Below are positions 44,085-51,890 of a DNA stretch of 64,000 bases, piece by piece. Position 1 is the stretch's first letter, and the number at the start of each line of letters is the position of its first letter. The position numbers were made by a program, and so were the translations under genes. The DNA is from Natronorubrum texcoconense (GTDB lineage: Archaea; Halobacteriota; Halobacteria; Halobacteriales; Natrialbaceae): positions 62,001 to 126,000 of the forward strand of contig NZ_FNFE01000003.1 in NCBI RefSeq assembly GCF_900100335.1, given 5' to 3'. A model generated the notes under the pieces. The model did not search any database, was not told where the DNA came from, and worked only from the letters and a program-made list of their open reading frames with translations.

Positions 44085-45410
44085 ATGCACGAACGCGATA
44101 TCGACCGGCGGACGTTCGTTCGATCGACAGGTGCGACAGCCGGAGCGCTCGCGCTGGCGGGCTGTGCGGGATTCGGTGCCGATGACTCCGACGAAAACGG
44201 AGCCGACGATTCGACCGGCGACGACGAACTGCCGACGCCGGCATTCCCAGAGGTCGAGGACCCGCCGGACGCGGTCTACCTCCCGACGCACAGGGAGTCG
44301 ATGCGAGTCCTCGAGCCGGTCGAAGCCGGCGACTACACCCTCGCGCCGATGCTCTCCTACCCGCACCCGTTCTGGCTCGTAACCGGCAGCGGCGGCGAAG
44401 ATGGTGTTCAGCGCGTCGACCCCGAGCAGAGCGGCGGCGTCCACCTGATGTTCGTCGTCTGGGACGAGGAGACGAACGTCGTCCTCCCCGTCGACACCGG
44501 CGCCGAGATCGCGGTCTCGCTGGACGGCGAGCGGGTCGGCTCGCCCCAATCCGCGTGGCCGATGATCTCACAGGAGATGGGGTTTCACTTCGGTGACAAC
44601 GTCCCGCTCGAGGAGGAGGGCACCTACGCCATCGAGGTCGAGATTCCGCCGCTTTCGGTCCGAACCACAGGCGATCTCGAGGGCCGATTCACCGAGTCGG
44701 CGACCGCGACGTTCGAGTTCGAGTACGACCGGGAGTTCATGCTCGAGGTGACCGACGGCGTCGAGTATCTCGACGAAGCGGAGTGGGGCGAACCCGGCGC
44801 GCTCGAACCGATGGCCCACGGAGCGCACGCGGACGACGAACACGGCGATGGCGATGGAGACGACGGCGATCACGACCACGATGGGGACGGCCACGGCGAC
44901 GAGCACGATCACGGTGACCACGACCACCACGCCGCAATTCCCTATTCCGCGCTTCCGCCGGCGGAAGCGTATCCGGGGACCCACCTCGAGCCGGTCGACG
45001 ACTCCAATGAATCTAGTTCGCGCGACGACGGCGGCCCCGAGGCGGACGACCTTCCGCGAAGCGGCGACGCGGCGTTCGTCGCGACGCTCCTCGAGTCCGA
45101 CTCCCGTTTAGCTGACGGCGAGGACTACTACGTGCTCGTCTCACCGCGAACGCCGTACAATCGGGTCCCGCTCGCGGATATGTCTCTGCGGGCGGCGGTC
45201 GAGCGCGATGGCGAGACGGTCACGGACGACGCGACACTCGAGCAGACGATCGACGGCGAGTACGATCTGCACTACGGGACGTCGCTCGCCGACGTCCGAT
45301 CGGGTGATTCGGTGGCGATCCAGATCGAGTCGCCGCCGCAGGTGGCTCGCCATCAGGGGTACGAGACGGCGTTTCTCGAGATGCCGCCGATCGAGTTGCG
45401 AGTGCCGTAG
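44085..45410 (+). CDS. P19/Tp34-like iron-binding lipoprotein with His-rich insert
   Basis: This 441-residue protein has a Tat signal (DRRTFVRSTGATAG) and lipobox ALAGC with Cys27. It contains a domain like the bacterial iron transporter P19: YTLAPMLSYPHPFWLVTG, VHLMFVVWDEETNVVLPVD and MISQEMGFHFGDNVPLEEEG carry the expected His and Met metal ligands. Residues 245-282 are an Asp/His-rich loop (about 12 His) that could collect metal. A second beta domain (about 285-441) follows, probably a repeat of the same fold. I chose the ATG at 44085, before the Tat motif. It lies in an operon with a heme peroxidase and a surface protein. Confidence 0.82.
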   Translation: MHERDIDRRTFVRSTGATAGALALAGCAGFGADDSDENGADDSTGDDELPTPAFPEVEDPPDAVYLPTHRESMRVLEPVEAGDYTLAPMLSYPHPFWLVTGSGGEDGVQRVDPEQSGGVHLMFVVWDEETNVVLPVDTGAEIAVSLDGERVGSPQSAWPMISQEMGFHFGDNVPLEEEGTYAIEVEIPPLSVRTTGDLEGRFTESATATFEFEYDREFMLEVTDGVEYLDEAEWGEPGALEPMAHGAHADDEHGDGDGDDGDHDHDGDGHGDEHDHGDHDHHAAIPYSALPPAEAYPGTHLEPVDDSNESSSRDDGGPEADDLPRSGDAAFVATLLESDSRLADGEDYYVLVSPRTPYNRVPLADMSLRAAVERDGETVTDDATLEQTIDGEYDLHYGTSLADVRSGDSVAIQIESPPQVARHQGYETAFLEMPPIELRVP

Positions 45411-45415
45411 CGACG

Positions 45416-46138
45416 ATGACCGAACCACCGACGCCACGCCGGACGGCCGCGCTCGCGGTGATCGTCGCGTGCGCACTCGTCGGCGTCCTGCTCGCGCCGG
45501 TGGTCGTCACCGCCGGAGACAACGCGACGACGTTTCAGTTCGATCCGCACGAACTCGAGGCGGAGCCGGGTGAGACCGTGACCCTCGACCTCGTGGCGAG
45601 CACGCACGGCGGCTACGGCGGCGAAGGGATCGACCAACTGTCGATGGATCTCGCGTACGATTCGGATGCGTTGACCGTCACCGACGTCGAACACGGCCCG
45701 ATGCTGGCGGCCGAGAACGGGGGCGCTGACGCGAACGGCTCGGCTAACGGCGACGTGACCAATGGCGACGACGCGACCGACGGCGGAGGTTCAGCCACCG
45801 TCGACGGCTCGGTCGATATCGACGACGAGCACGGAACGGTGACGATCGAACAGCAGCGCGAGCCCTCGAGTGACGGCGCCATCGGGACGGACACGGCGGC
45901 GACCATCACGCTCGAGGTCGCCGAGGACGCGCCGTCGACGACGACCCTCGAGATCACCGACGCGGAGGCGACCCTCGTCACCGGCTATCCGCAGGCGTCG
46001 CTCGAGCGAGACGCGACCATCACGATCGGTGACGGCGGCGAATCGGACGCCGACGGAGACGACACGATTCCCGGATTCACGGCGCTACTGGCGGTGGCCG
46101 CGATCGTCGCGGCGCTGTTCTGGTTCGGGCGTCGATAG
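45416..46138 (+). CDS. Secreted cohesin-like protein with PGF-CTERM-type anchor
   Basis: This 240-residue protein has an N-terminal signal helix (TAALAVIVACALVGVLLAPV), a beta domain with FDPHELEAEPGETVTLDLVA and MDLAYDSDALTVTDVEHGPM as in cohesin-like domains, a low-complexity Asn/Gly/Asp linker, and the C-terminus IPGFTALLAVAAIVAALFWF-GRR. A PGF motif, a hydrophobic helix and terminal arginines form the archaeosortase ArtA signal (PGF-CTERM), which replaces the tail with a lipid. It starts five bases after the P19-like gene, so it probably presents or holds the iron/heme proteins at the S-layer. Confidence 0.82.
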   Translation: MTEPPTPRRTAALAVIVACALVGVLLAPVVVTAGDNATTFQFDPHELEAEPGETVTLDLVASTHGGYGGEGIDQLSMDLAYDSDALTVTDVEHGPMLAAENGGADANGSANGDVTNGDDATDGGGSATVDGSVDIDDEHGTVTIEQQREPSSDGAIGTDTAATITLEVAEDAPSTTTLEITDAEATLVTGYPQASLERDATITIGDGGESDADGDDTIPGFTALLAVAAIVAALFWFGRR

Positions 46139-46268
46139 GCCGTACTGCTCTCGAGCGTCGGAATTCCGCCAGCTACGCCTATTGGATCGAACGTCGCGAC
46201 TCTGACCGGATCGAGTTGGTCGGCTGCAATGCCAACGTTGACACTCCCGCGAGTCGGACTCTCGAGCA

Positions 46269-47210
46269 ATGAGTACGGCGGAGGTCGACATTTCACGGAC
46301 GAAGGCGTGGCTGATGGCTGCACGCCCCCAGACCTTGCCCGCGGCGGCGGCGCCGATAATCGTCGCCACGGGACTCGCGATCCACGAGGGCGTGTTCGCC
46401 CTGTTGCCGGCGGTGATGGCGTTCGTCGGGGCGGCACTGATCCAGGTCGGCACCAATTTCGCGAACGATTACTACGACGCGATCAAGGGTGCCGACACGG
46501 ACGACCGAGAGGGCTTTACGCGGGTTACGCAGGCGGGAATCATCGAACCCGAACGGGTCAAACTGGCGACGATCGTCACGTTCGCGCTGGCGATCGTCAC
46601 CGGAACGTATCTCGTCTATATTGGCGGCGTCCCGATCCTCGTCGTTGGACTGGTGAGCGTCTTCTGCGGCTGGGCGTACACCGGCGGTCCCTACCCGCTC
46701 GGCTACCACGGTCTCGGGGATCTGTTCGTCTTCGTCTTCTTCGGTATCGTCGCCGTGATGGGCACGTTCTACGTCCAGGCCGCGGCGACGCTCGCGGAAC
46801 CGCTCGCCGTGGGAATTCCGGACGGAACGGTAACCCGCGAGGCGTTCCTCGCGAGTCTTCCGGTCGCCGGGATTTCGACGGCGATTCTGGTGGTGAACAA
46901 CGTTCGGGATCTCGAGACCGACGCGGAGACGGGCAAGCGCACGCTCGCGGTTCGGCTCGGCTACCGGTGGAGTCGCGCCGAGTACGTGGTCATGATCGGG
47001 CTCGGCTACGTCACGCCCGTCTGGCTCTGGCTCGGCGAGGGCTTCGGTCCCGGCGTGTTGCTCCCGCTGGTCACGCTGCCCTACGCGGCCGTGATCGCCC
47101 GAACCGTCTGTACGCGAACCGACGGCGAGGCGCTCAATCCGGCGCTCGAGGGCACCGGGAAACTGCTGGCGATCTACGCGGCTCTGTTCGCCGCGGGGGT
47201 GGTGCTGTGA
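46269..47210 (+). CDS. menA: 1,4-dihydroxy-2-naphthoate polyprenyltransferase MenA
   Basis: This 313-residue UbiA-family membrane enzyme attaches the prenyl tail to dihydroxynaphthoate. The first prenyl-diphosphate/Mg motif is [18 protein letters not shown] and the second is [17 protein letters not shown]. About eight transmembrane helices are visible. The start [21 protein letters not shown] is typical. The stop overlaps the menC start as GTGA. It is the first gene of the menA-menC-menE operon. Confidence 0.95.
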   Translation: MSTAEVDISRTKAWLMAARPQTLPAAAAPIIVATGLAIHEGVFALLPAVMAFVGAALIQVGTNFANDYYDAIKGADTDDREGFTRVTQAGIIEPERVKLATIVTFALAIVTGTYLVYIGGVPILVVGLVSVFCGWAYTGGPYPLGYHGLGDLFVFVFFGIVAVMGTFYVQAAATLAEPLAVGIPDGTVTREAFLASLPVAGISTAILVVNNVRDLETDAETGKRTLAVRLGYRWSRAEYVVMIGLGYVTPVWLWLGEGFGPGVLLPLVTLPYAAVIARTVCTRTDGEALNPALEGTGKLLAIYAALFAAGVVL

Positions 47211-48301
47211 GCAACGACTGCGATTACGCTCGAGACCTCGAACTCGAGTACCGGCCGTTCTCGCTGTCGCTTTCCAGCCCGCTCGAGACGGCCGACGGGA
47301 CGATCGAAACACGGGACGGTTTTCTCGTTCGCATTCTAGACACGACGCCCGACGACGGCGACCCGGTGGTCGGCTACGGCGAGGCGACGCCGCTTCCCGG
47401 CTGGACGGAGTCCCGCGCGGACTGCGAGGCCGCCCTCGAACGGGCCAGCGAGGCGATCGGAACCACTCCCGACGCCGCCCTCGAGGCGGTCGAAGACCAG
47501 GTCGCGGCTCGCCACGCCATCACGCTCGCGCTCACGGATCTGCAAGCGACCCGCGAGTCGACCCCGCTGTACCGGTACATCGGCAAGGGGCCGATGGTCG
47601 GCCGGGTGCCGGTGAACGCGACCGTCGGCGACGGTTCGCCGACCGAAACCGCGAGCGAGGCGGCCGCTGCCGTCGGCCGCGGGTTCAATTGCTGTAAGCT
47701 GAAGGTCGGTCGCAGGGACCTCGAAACGGACATCGAGCGCGTGAGACGCACGCGCGAGGCCGTCGGTCCGGACGTCGAACTGCGGGCCGACGCGAACGAG
47801 GCCTGGACCTACGACGAGGCGACGACCGCGCTCGAGGCGTTCGCCGACCTCGACGTCGCGATTCTCGAGCAACCGCTGCCGGCGGGGGCGCTCGAGGGCC
47901 ACGCCGATCTCAGGCGACGGACGGGCGACGACGGCGTCGCGATCGCGCTGGACGAAGGGCTGCTCGAGCACGGCGTCGACGCGATCTGCGACGCGGAGGC
48001 GGCCGACGTGCTCGTGCTCAAGCCGATGGCGCTCGGCGGCGTCGACGTCGCCCGGAAAGTCGCGGCCTGGGTTGGAATGCTCGAGGTTACCCCCATCGTG
48101 ACGACGACGATCGATGCCGTCGTCGCGAGGACCGGTGCAGTTCACCTCGCGGCGTCAATTCCGGACGTGCCGGCCTGCGGCGTGGCTACGGCGGAGTTGC
48201 TGGCCGAGGATCTCGGGCGAGATCCCGTCCTCCTCGAGAAGGGCTCGGCCGTCGTCCCGCAGGCGAAGGGACTCGGCGTCGAGGGGGTGTGGCAGGAGTG
48301 A
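47207..48301 (+). CDS. menC: o-Succinylbenzoate synthase MenC
   Basis: This 364-residue enolase-superfamily enzyme dehydrates SHCHC to o-succinylbenzoate. The catalytic lysines and metal ligands are visible: FNCCKLKVGRRDL (KxK), LRADANEAW (Asp), AILEQPL (Glu), IALDEGL (Asp) and VLKPMALGG (Lys). The N-terminal cap includes VVGYGEATPLPGWTES. The start is GTG at 47207, overlapping the menA stop; the stop overlaps the menE start. Confidence 0.93.
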   Translation: MSNDCDYARDLELEYRPFSLSLSSPLETADGTIETRDGFLVRILDTTPDDGDPVVGYGEATPLPGWTESRADCEAALERASEAIGTTPDAALEAVEDQVAARHAITLALTDLQATRESTPLYRYIGKGPMVGRVPVNATVGDGSPTETASEAAAAVGRGFNCCKLKVGRRDLETDIERVRRTREAVGPDVELRADANEAWTYDEATTALEAFADLDVAILEQPLPAGALEGHADLRRRTGDDGVAIALDEGLLEHGVDAICDAEAADVLVLKPMALGGVDVARKVAAWVGMLEVTPIVTTTIDAVVARTGAVHLAASIPDVPACGVATAELLAEDLGRDPVLLEKGSAVVPQAKGLGVEGVWQE

Positions 48302-49878
48302 CCGGCTCCCCGGTCGAGTGGCCGACGCGGGACCTGCTGTCCCACCGCGCCTCGACGACGCCGGACGCGACGGCCGTAATCGACGCCGATGCGGACGAGT
48401 CGTGGACGTTCGGGGAGTTCGACCAGCGGGTCGGCGTCGTCGCGAAACGGCTCGAGACGGTTCTCTCCGATCCCGAGAGTGGGACGGCCGATACCGAGCG
48501 ACGACTCGGCGTGCTGATGGAGACGCGAGTCGCGTTCGCCGAGGTCTACCTCGCCGCGATGCGCCGCGGGGTGACGGTCGTGCCGCTGAACGTCCGCGAG
48601 ACGGTCACCGAACTCGAGTCGAAAGCAAATCGGACCGATCTCGACGCGATCGTCTGCGAGTCGGGGACGGAGGCGTTGGCGCTCGAGGTCGCGGACTGCC
48701 CGATCCTCTCCGTCGACGAGTCCGGCCGCGACGGCGTTCGTTCGCTCTCCTCGCTCGAGTCGGCGGCCGATGCGAACGCGACACCAGTTCCGCTCGAGCG
48801 CGACCGGACCCACCTGCTCATGTTCACGTCGGGGACCTCTGGCACCCCGAAGGGCGTTCGACTGACGGTCGGCAACCTCGTCGCGAGCGCGACCGCGTCG
48901 GCGTTCCGCCTCGGCGTCACGCCCGCCGATCGGTGGCTCTGCTGTCTGCCGATGTACCACATGGGCGGGCTGGCCCCGGTCGTCCGCTCGATGCTGTACG
49001 GCACACCCGTCGTGATCCAGCGGGCGTTCGATCCCGAGAAAACCGCTCGCGTGATGGGGGAGTTCGATATTACGGGCGTCTCGCTCGTCCCCACGATGTG
49101 CAAACGGCTGCTCGACGCCGGCTGGAATCCGGCGGATTCGTTGCGATTCGTTCTGCTCGGCGGCGCGCCGGCGACGAGCGAGTTTCTCGAGCGCTGTCGG
49201 GCGGCCGACGTGCCCGTCTACCCGACCTACGGGATGACCGAGACGGCCTCTCAGATCGCGACGGCCACTCCGGGGGAGACTGCGACCCACGAGGGAACGG
49301 TCGGCCAGCCCCTCGTCTGTACGGACGTAACGGTCGTCGACGACGCCGGCGAGCGGGTTCCGGCCGGCGAGACCGGCGAACTGGTCGTCTCCGGACCGAC
49401 GGTGACGCCGGGCTATCTCACCGAGGCGCAGACGGAAGCGGCGTTCGGCGAGTACGGGTTGCACACCGGCGATATCGGCTATAGGGACGTAAACGGCCGA
49501 CTGTGGGTGCTCAACCGGCGAAGCGACCGGATCGTCACCGGGGGCGAAAACGTCGATCCCGGCGCGGTGATCGAAGCGTTGCGGTCGCATTCGTCCGTCG
49601 AGGACGCCGCCGTCGTCGGCCTCGAGGACCCCGAGTGGGGCGAGCGCGTGGCGGCGCTCGTCGTGCCCGCAGACGCCGGTGGTGAGTCAGCCGATCCGAG
49701 GACGATCGACCTCGAGTCGCTGCTCGAGCACTGCGAGACGCGCCTCGCCGGGTTCAAACGACCGAAGACGATCAGGGTCGCCGACTCGCTCCCGCGGACG
49801 GCGTCGGGGACGGTCGATCGTGAGGCGGTCCGGGATCGGTTGCTCGAGTCTGGGACGGACGTCTCGGAGCTGTCCTGA
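48298..49878 (+). CDS. menE: o-Succinylbenzoate-CoA ligase MenE
   Basis: This 526-residue AMP-binding ligase activates o-succinylbenzoate with ATP and coenzyme A, giving the substrate of MenB. Motifs are LMFTSGTSGTPKGVRLT (P-loop), YPTYGMTETASQ, LHTGDIGYRDVNGRLW and the C-terminal lysine in LPRTASGTVDREA (here the lysine position reads T, which is unusual). I chose the GTG at 48298, which overlaps the menC stop; another GTG three codons earlier is possible. It is the last gene of the men operon and is followed by an 84-base palindromic element. Confidence 0.92.
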   Translation: MTGSPVEWPTRDLLSHRASTTPDATAVIDADADESWTFGEFDQRVGVVAKRLETVLSDPESGTADTERRLGVLMETRVAFAEVYLAAMRRGVTVVPLNVRETVTELESKANRTDLDAIVCESGTEALALEVADCPILSVDESGRDGVRSLSSLESAADANATPVPLERDRTHLLMFTSGTSGTPKGVRLTVGNLVASATASAFRLGVTPADRWLCCLPMYHMGGLAPVVRSMLYGTPVVIQRAFDPEKTARVMGEFDITGVSLVPTMCKRLLDAGWNPADSLRFVLLGGAPATSEFLERCRAADVPVYPTYGMTETASQIATATPGETATHEGTVGQPLVCTDVTVVDDAGERVPAGETGELVVSGPTVTPGYLTEAQTEAAFGEYGLHTGDIGYRDVNGRLWVLNRRSDRIVTGGENVDPGAVIEALRSHSSVEDAAVVGLEDPEWGERVAALVVPADAGGESADPRTIDLESLLEHCETRLAGFKRPKTIRVADSLPRTASGTVDREAVRDRLLESGTDVSELS

Positions 49879-49883
49879 TCGGC

Positions 49884-49967
49884 TATAGTAGCCACTGAAA
49901 GTCAATGCACACCTGATCGCTGGACTGCGTTGCGATCAGTGTGTAAATCGTTTCAGTTGTTACTATA
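49884..49967. repeat. 84-base imperfect palindromic element
   Basis: The left arm (49884-49920, TATAGTAGCCACTGAAA to TGATCGC) and right arm (49932-49967, GCGATCAGTGTGTAAATCG to TACTATA) pair as an inverted repeat of about 36 bases with a loop of 11 bases. By eye the match is near 75 percent, perfect at both ends. The ends TATAGTA/TACTATA and the size suggest a MITE-like or REP-like mobile element. It may also fold as RNA after menE and act as a terminator. Confidence 0.72.
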
Positions 49968-50024
49968 ACGGCGACTGTAGCCGTCAGAACCGGAGTTAAG
50001 ACGGTCGCGCTGCTAGTAGAGAGC

Positions 50025-50822
50025 GTGTGTACACTCACCCTCGCCTGGCAGGTCTTCGACGACGCGCCGGTCGCCGTCGCCGCGAACAGGGACGAGTCGA
50101 TCGACCGGGATTCTCTCCCTCCGGATCTCTATCGCGAGGAGCCGTCGATCGTCGCCCCGCAGGACGTCGAAGCCGGCGGCACCTGGATCGGATACAACGA
50201 ACACGGGGTCTTCGTCGGCATCACGAACCGGTGGACCGACGCGGACCTCGCCGCCGAGCGATCGCGCGGACTCCTCGTTGCCGACGTGCTCGAGGCCGAA
50301 ACCGCGACTGAGGCGGAGTCGATCGTCGAAGACGCCGTTCGAACCGACGAGTACGACGGATTCTACCTCGTGCTCGCCGACGCCTCGAGCGCCTGTTGCT
50401 ACCGGTGGGACGGGACGCTCTCGTACACGGCGTTCGATCCCGGCGTCCACGTCGTGGTCAACGTCGCCGTCGACGAGACGGTCGACATCCCGGCCGTTCG
50501 CCCCGACGCGGCCCGCGAGCAGGCCGCCAACGCCCGAGCGGTCCGCAAGGCGCTGTCGTCTCCGAACGACGAGTCGGCCGCGGACTGGCTCGAGCGCGCC
50601 GCCGGGGTGCTCGGCGATCACGAGTACGGCGTCTGCGTTCACGGGAACGGGTACGGCACGCGGTCCTCGTCGCTGATCGCGATCGGCGCCGGCCCGACGC
50701 GGCACGCGTTCGCTTCGGGCCCACCCTGTCGAACGCCGTTCGAACCGGTCGTCCTCGAGGCCGCCGGCAGCGCGGAGACTGTCGGCATCGACGGCGAGTG
50801 CGACGCCGAAGGGCACATTTAA
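50025..50822 (+). CDS. NRDE/TANGO2-family protein
   Basis: This 265-residue protein begins MCTLTLAWQ, with the conserved Cys2, then VAVAANRDES, the NRDE motif that names the family, and GGTWIGYNEHGVFVGITNR. In eukaryotes TANGO2 is linked to heme and lipid handling; the archaeal role is unknown. It has the layout of an N-terminal-nucleophile hydrolase with Cys2 as the possible nucleophile. The start is GTG at 50025, required to place Cys second. Confidence 0.85.
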   Translation: MCTLTLAWQVFDDAPVAVAANRDESIDRDSLPPDLYREEPSIVAPQDVEAGGTWIGYNEHGVFVGITNRWTDADLAAERSRGLLVADVLEAETATEAESIVEDAVRTDEYDGFYLVLADASSACCYRWDGTLSYTAFDPGVHVVVNVAVDETVDIPAVRPDAAREQAANARAVRKALSSPNDESAADWLERAAGVLGDHEYGVCVHGNGYGTRSSSLIAIGAGPTRHAFASGPPCRTPFEPVVLEAAGSAETVGIDGECDAEGHI

Positions 50823-50847
50823 GCGCCTCGCTCTATCTCATACGTAC

Positions 50848-50898
50848 ATGGACGCACTTCAGTCCCGAGCGACGAGCACGGAGTGGTGGTCACCGTGA
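50848..50898 (+). CDS. Possible 16-residue upstream peptide overlapping the HTH gene
   Basis: A short frame MDALQSRATSTEWWSP ends in a GTGA overlap with the GTG start at 50895. A TATA-like TTTAAG at 50818-50823 lies 25-30 bases before its ATG, so a leaderless transcript would begin here. It could couple translation to the regulator gene. Chance occurrence is possible. Confidence 0.35.
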   Translation: MDALQSRATSTEWWSP

Positions 50899-51245
50899 GC
50901 GTTTCCACAATCGAAGCCGAACTCTCCGAGGACGAGCGCGCCGGTCTCGAACTCGTCCGCGAAACCGGCGGAATCCACCAGAGCGACTTCTGGAAGGAGC
51001 TGGACGTCTCCTCGCGCAAGGGCAGTCGAATCGTCGAGTCCCTCGTCGAGAAGGAACTGGTCGATCGAGAGGAAACGGTTTACGACGGACACAACACTTA
51101 CCACATCTCACCGACCGCTCGAGACCTCGACTTCACCCTGCTGATGGCCGGCGACATGTTGTCGCCGTTTATCGGCGAGGAGGAGGTCGATCCCAACAGC
51201 GACGCCTTCTCGCAGTGGATCATGAACCTCGCCTACGAGGAATAG
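50895..51245 (+). CDS. Winged-helix HTH transcriptional regulator
   Basis: This 116-residue protein has a winged helix: LSEDERAGLELVRETGGIHQ, then DFWKELDVSSRKGSRIVESL and LVEKELVDREETVYDGHNTY. The C-terminal 45 residues (LDFTLLMAGDMLSPFIGEEE, DAFSQWIMNLAYEE) are highly ordered and typical of a widely conserved haloarchaeal family, related to Lrp/MarR-like regulators. Target genes are unknown. The GTG at 50895 gives the most plausible start (SVSTIEAEL); GTG codons 9 and 12 bases upstream are alternatives. Confidence 0.8.
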   Translation: MSVSTIEAELSEDERAGLELVRETGGIHQSDFWKELDVSSRKGSRIVESLVEKELVDREETVYDGHNTYHISPTARDLDFTLLMAGDMLSPFIGEEEVDPNSDAFSQWIMNLAYEE

Positions 51246-51306
51246 CTCGGACCCGATCGGCGTCGGATTTCGCTTCTTGAAGCTATTTTGGGTGAGCGAC
51301 GAGTGA

Positions 51307-51365
51307 ATCGAGTGTCCTGCTCACGCTGGCGGCGACGATTTCCACGCCCTCCAGCCGATTCACCG
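51307..51365 (-). repeat. Dispersed intergenic repeat, copy C (short)
   Basis: On the minus strand this segment reads GTGAATCGGCTGGAGGGC, then GTGGAAATCGTCGCCGCC and AGCGTGAGCAGGACACTCG, almost the same as the 3' half of copy A. The 5' half is absent. It lies between two converging genes. Confidence 0.72.
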
Positions 51366-51381
51366 TGACAAAAAACCGCTG

Positions 51382-51795
51382 TCAGTCGTACGGATCGAAT
51401 CGCTCGATGAGCACGAACGGGTCGCGCTCGCGGTTGTAGTAGGAAACGTCGCCGTCGATCGCCTCGATGAGGCGCCTGTGGACCTCGCGTGCGGCACGGC
51501 CCTCGTCTGCCCCCAGGTGGTGACGACCGCGCATATCCGTCCAGAATCCGCCGTCGAGCCAGAGCAACGTCTCGTCGTTCGACTGGTAGACGACGTCGCC
51601 CTTCTCCGTCAGGCCGTCGATCGCGAGCTGGCGGCCCGAGAGCTGTGCCCGCGCGAGCACGGCGACGAGCTGGCGACGCGAGACCGGCGCGTGGAGCGCG
51701 ACGTCGTCGATGGAGTCGCCGAAATACTCCTCGACGAGATCACACGCGCGGGAGAACTCGTCGAATTCGACCTCGTGTTCTTGCGTAATCTTCAT
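51382..51795 (-). CDS. Hypothetical protein, 137 residues
   Basis: It is an acidic soluble protein beginning MKITQEHEVEFDEFSRACDL. It contains VSRRQLVAVLARAQLSGRQL, DVVYQSNDETLLWLDGGFW and TDMRGRHHLGADEGRAAREV, and ends VLIERFDPYD. The WLDGGFW and RGRHH segments look ordered, but I do not recognise the family. I chose the ATG at 51795 because the earlier 15 codons lie in an AT-rich promoter-like stretch (51830-51865). Confidence 0.68.
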   Translation of the reverse strand: MKITQEHEVEFDEFSRACDLVEEYFGDSIDDVALHAPVSRRQLVAVLARAQLSGRQLAIDGLTEKGDVVYQSNDETLLWLDGGFWTDMRGRHHLGADEGRAAREVHRRLIEAIDGDVSYYNRERDPFVLIERFDPYD

Positions 51796-51890
51796 TGGAC
51801 GATCACCGAGCGACCGGTTCGGTATGGGTACTGTTAGCAAAAATAGTATAAAAACCTATCTTTCAATTCAGCGAGTGAGCCGCGCTCGAG

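Noticed and set aside
44815-44935. GATCACGACCACG-type repeats that look like a tandem DNA repeat
   Set aside because: They encode the His/Asp-rich loop of the P19-like protein in frame and need no separate explanation.
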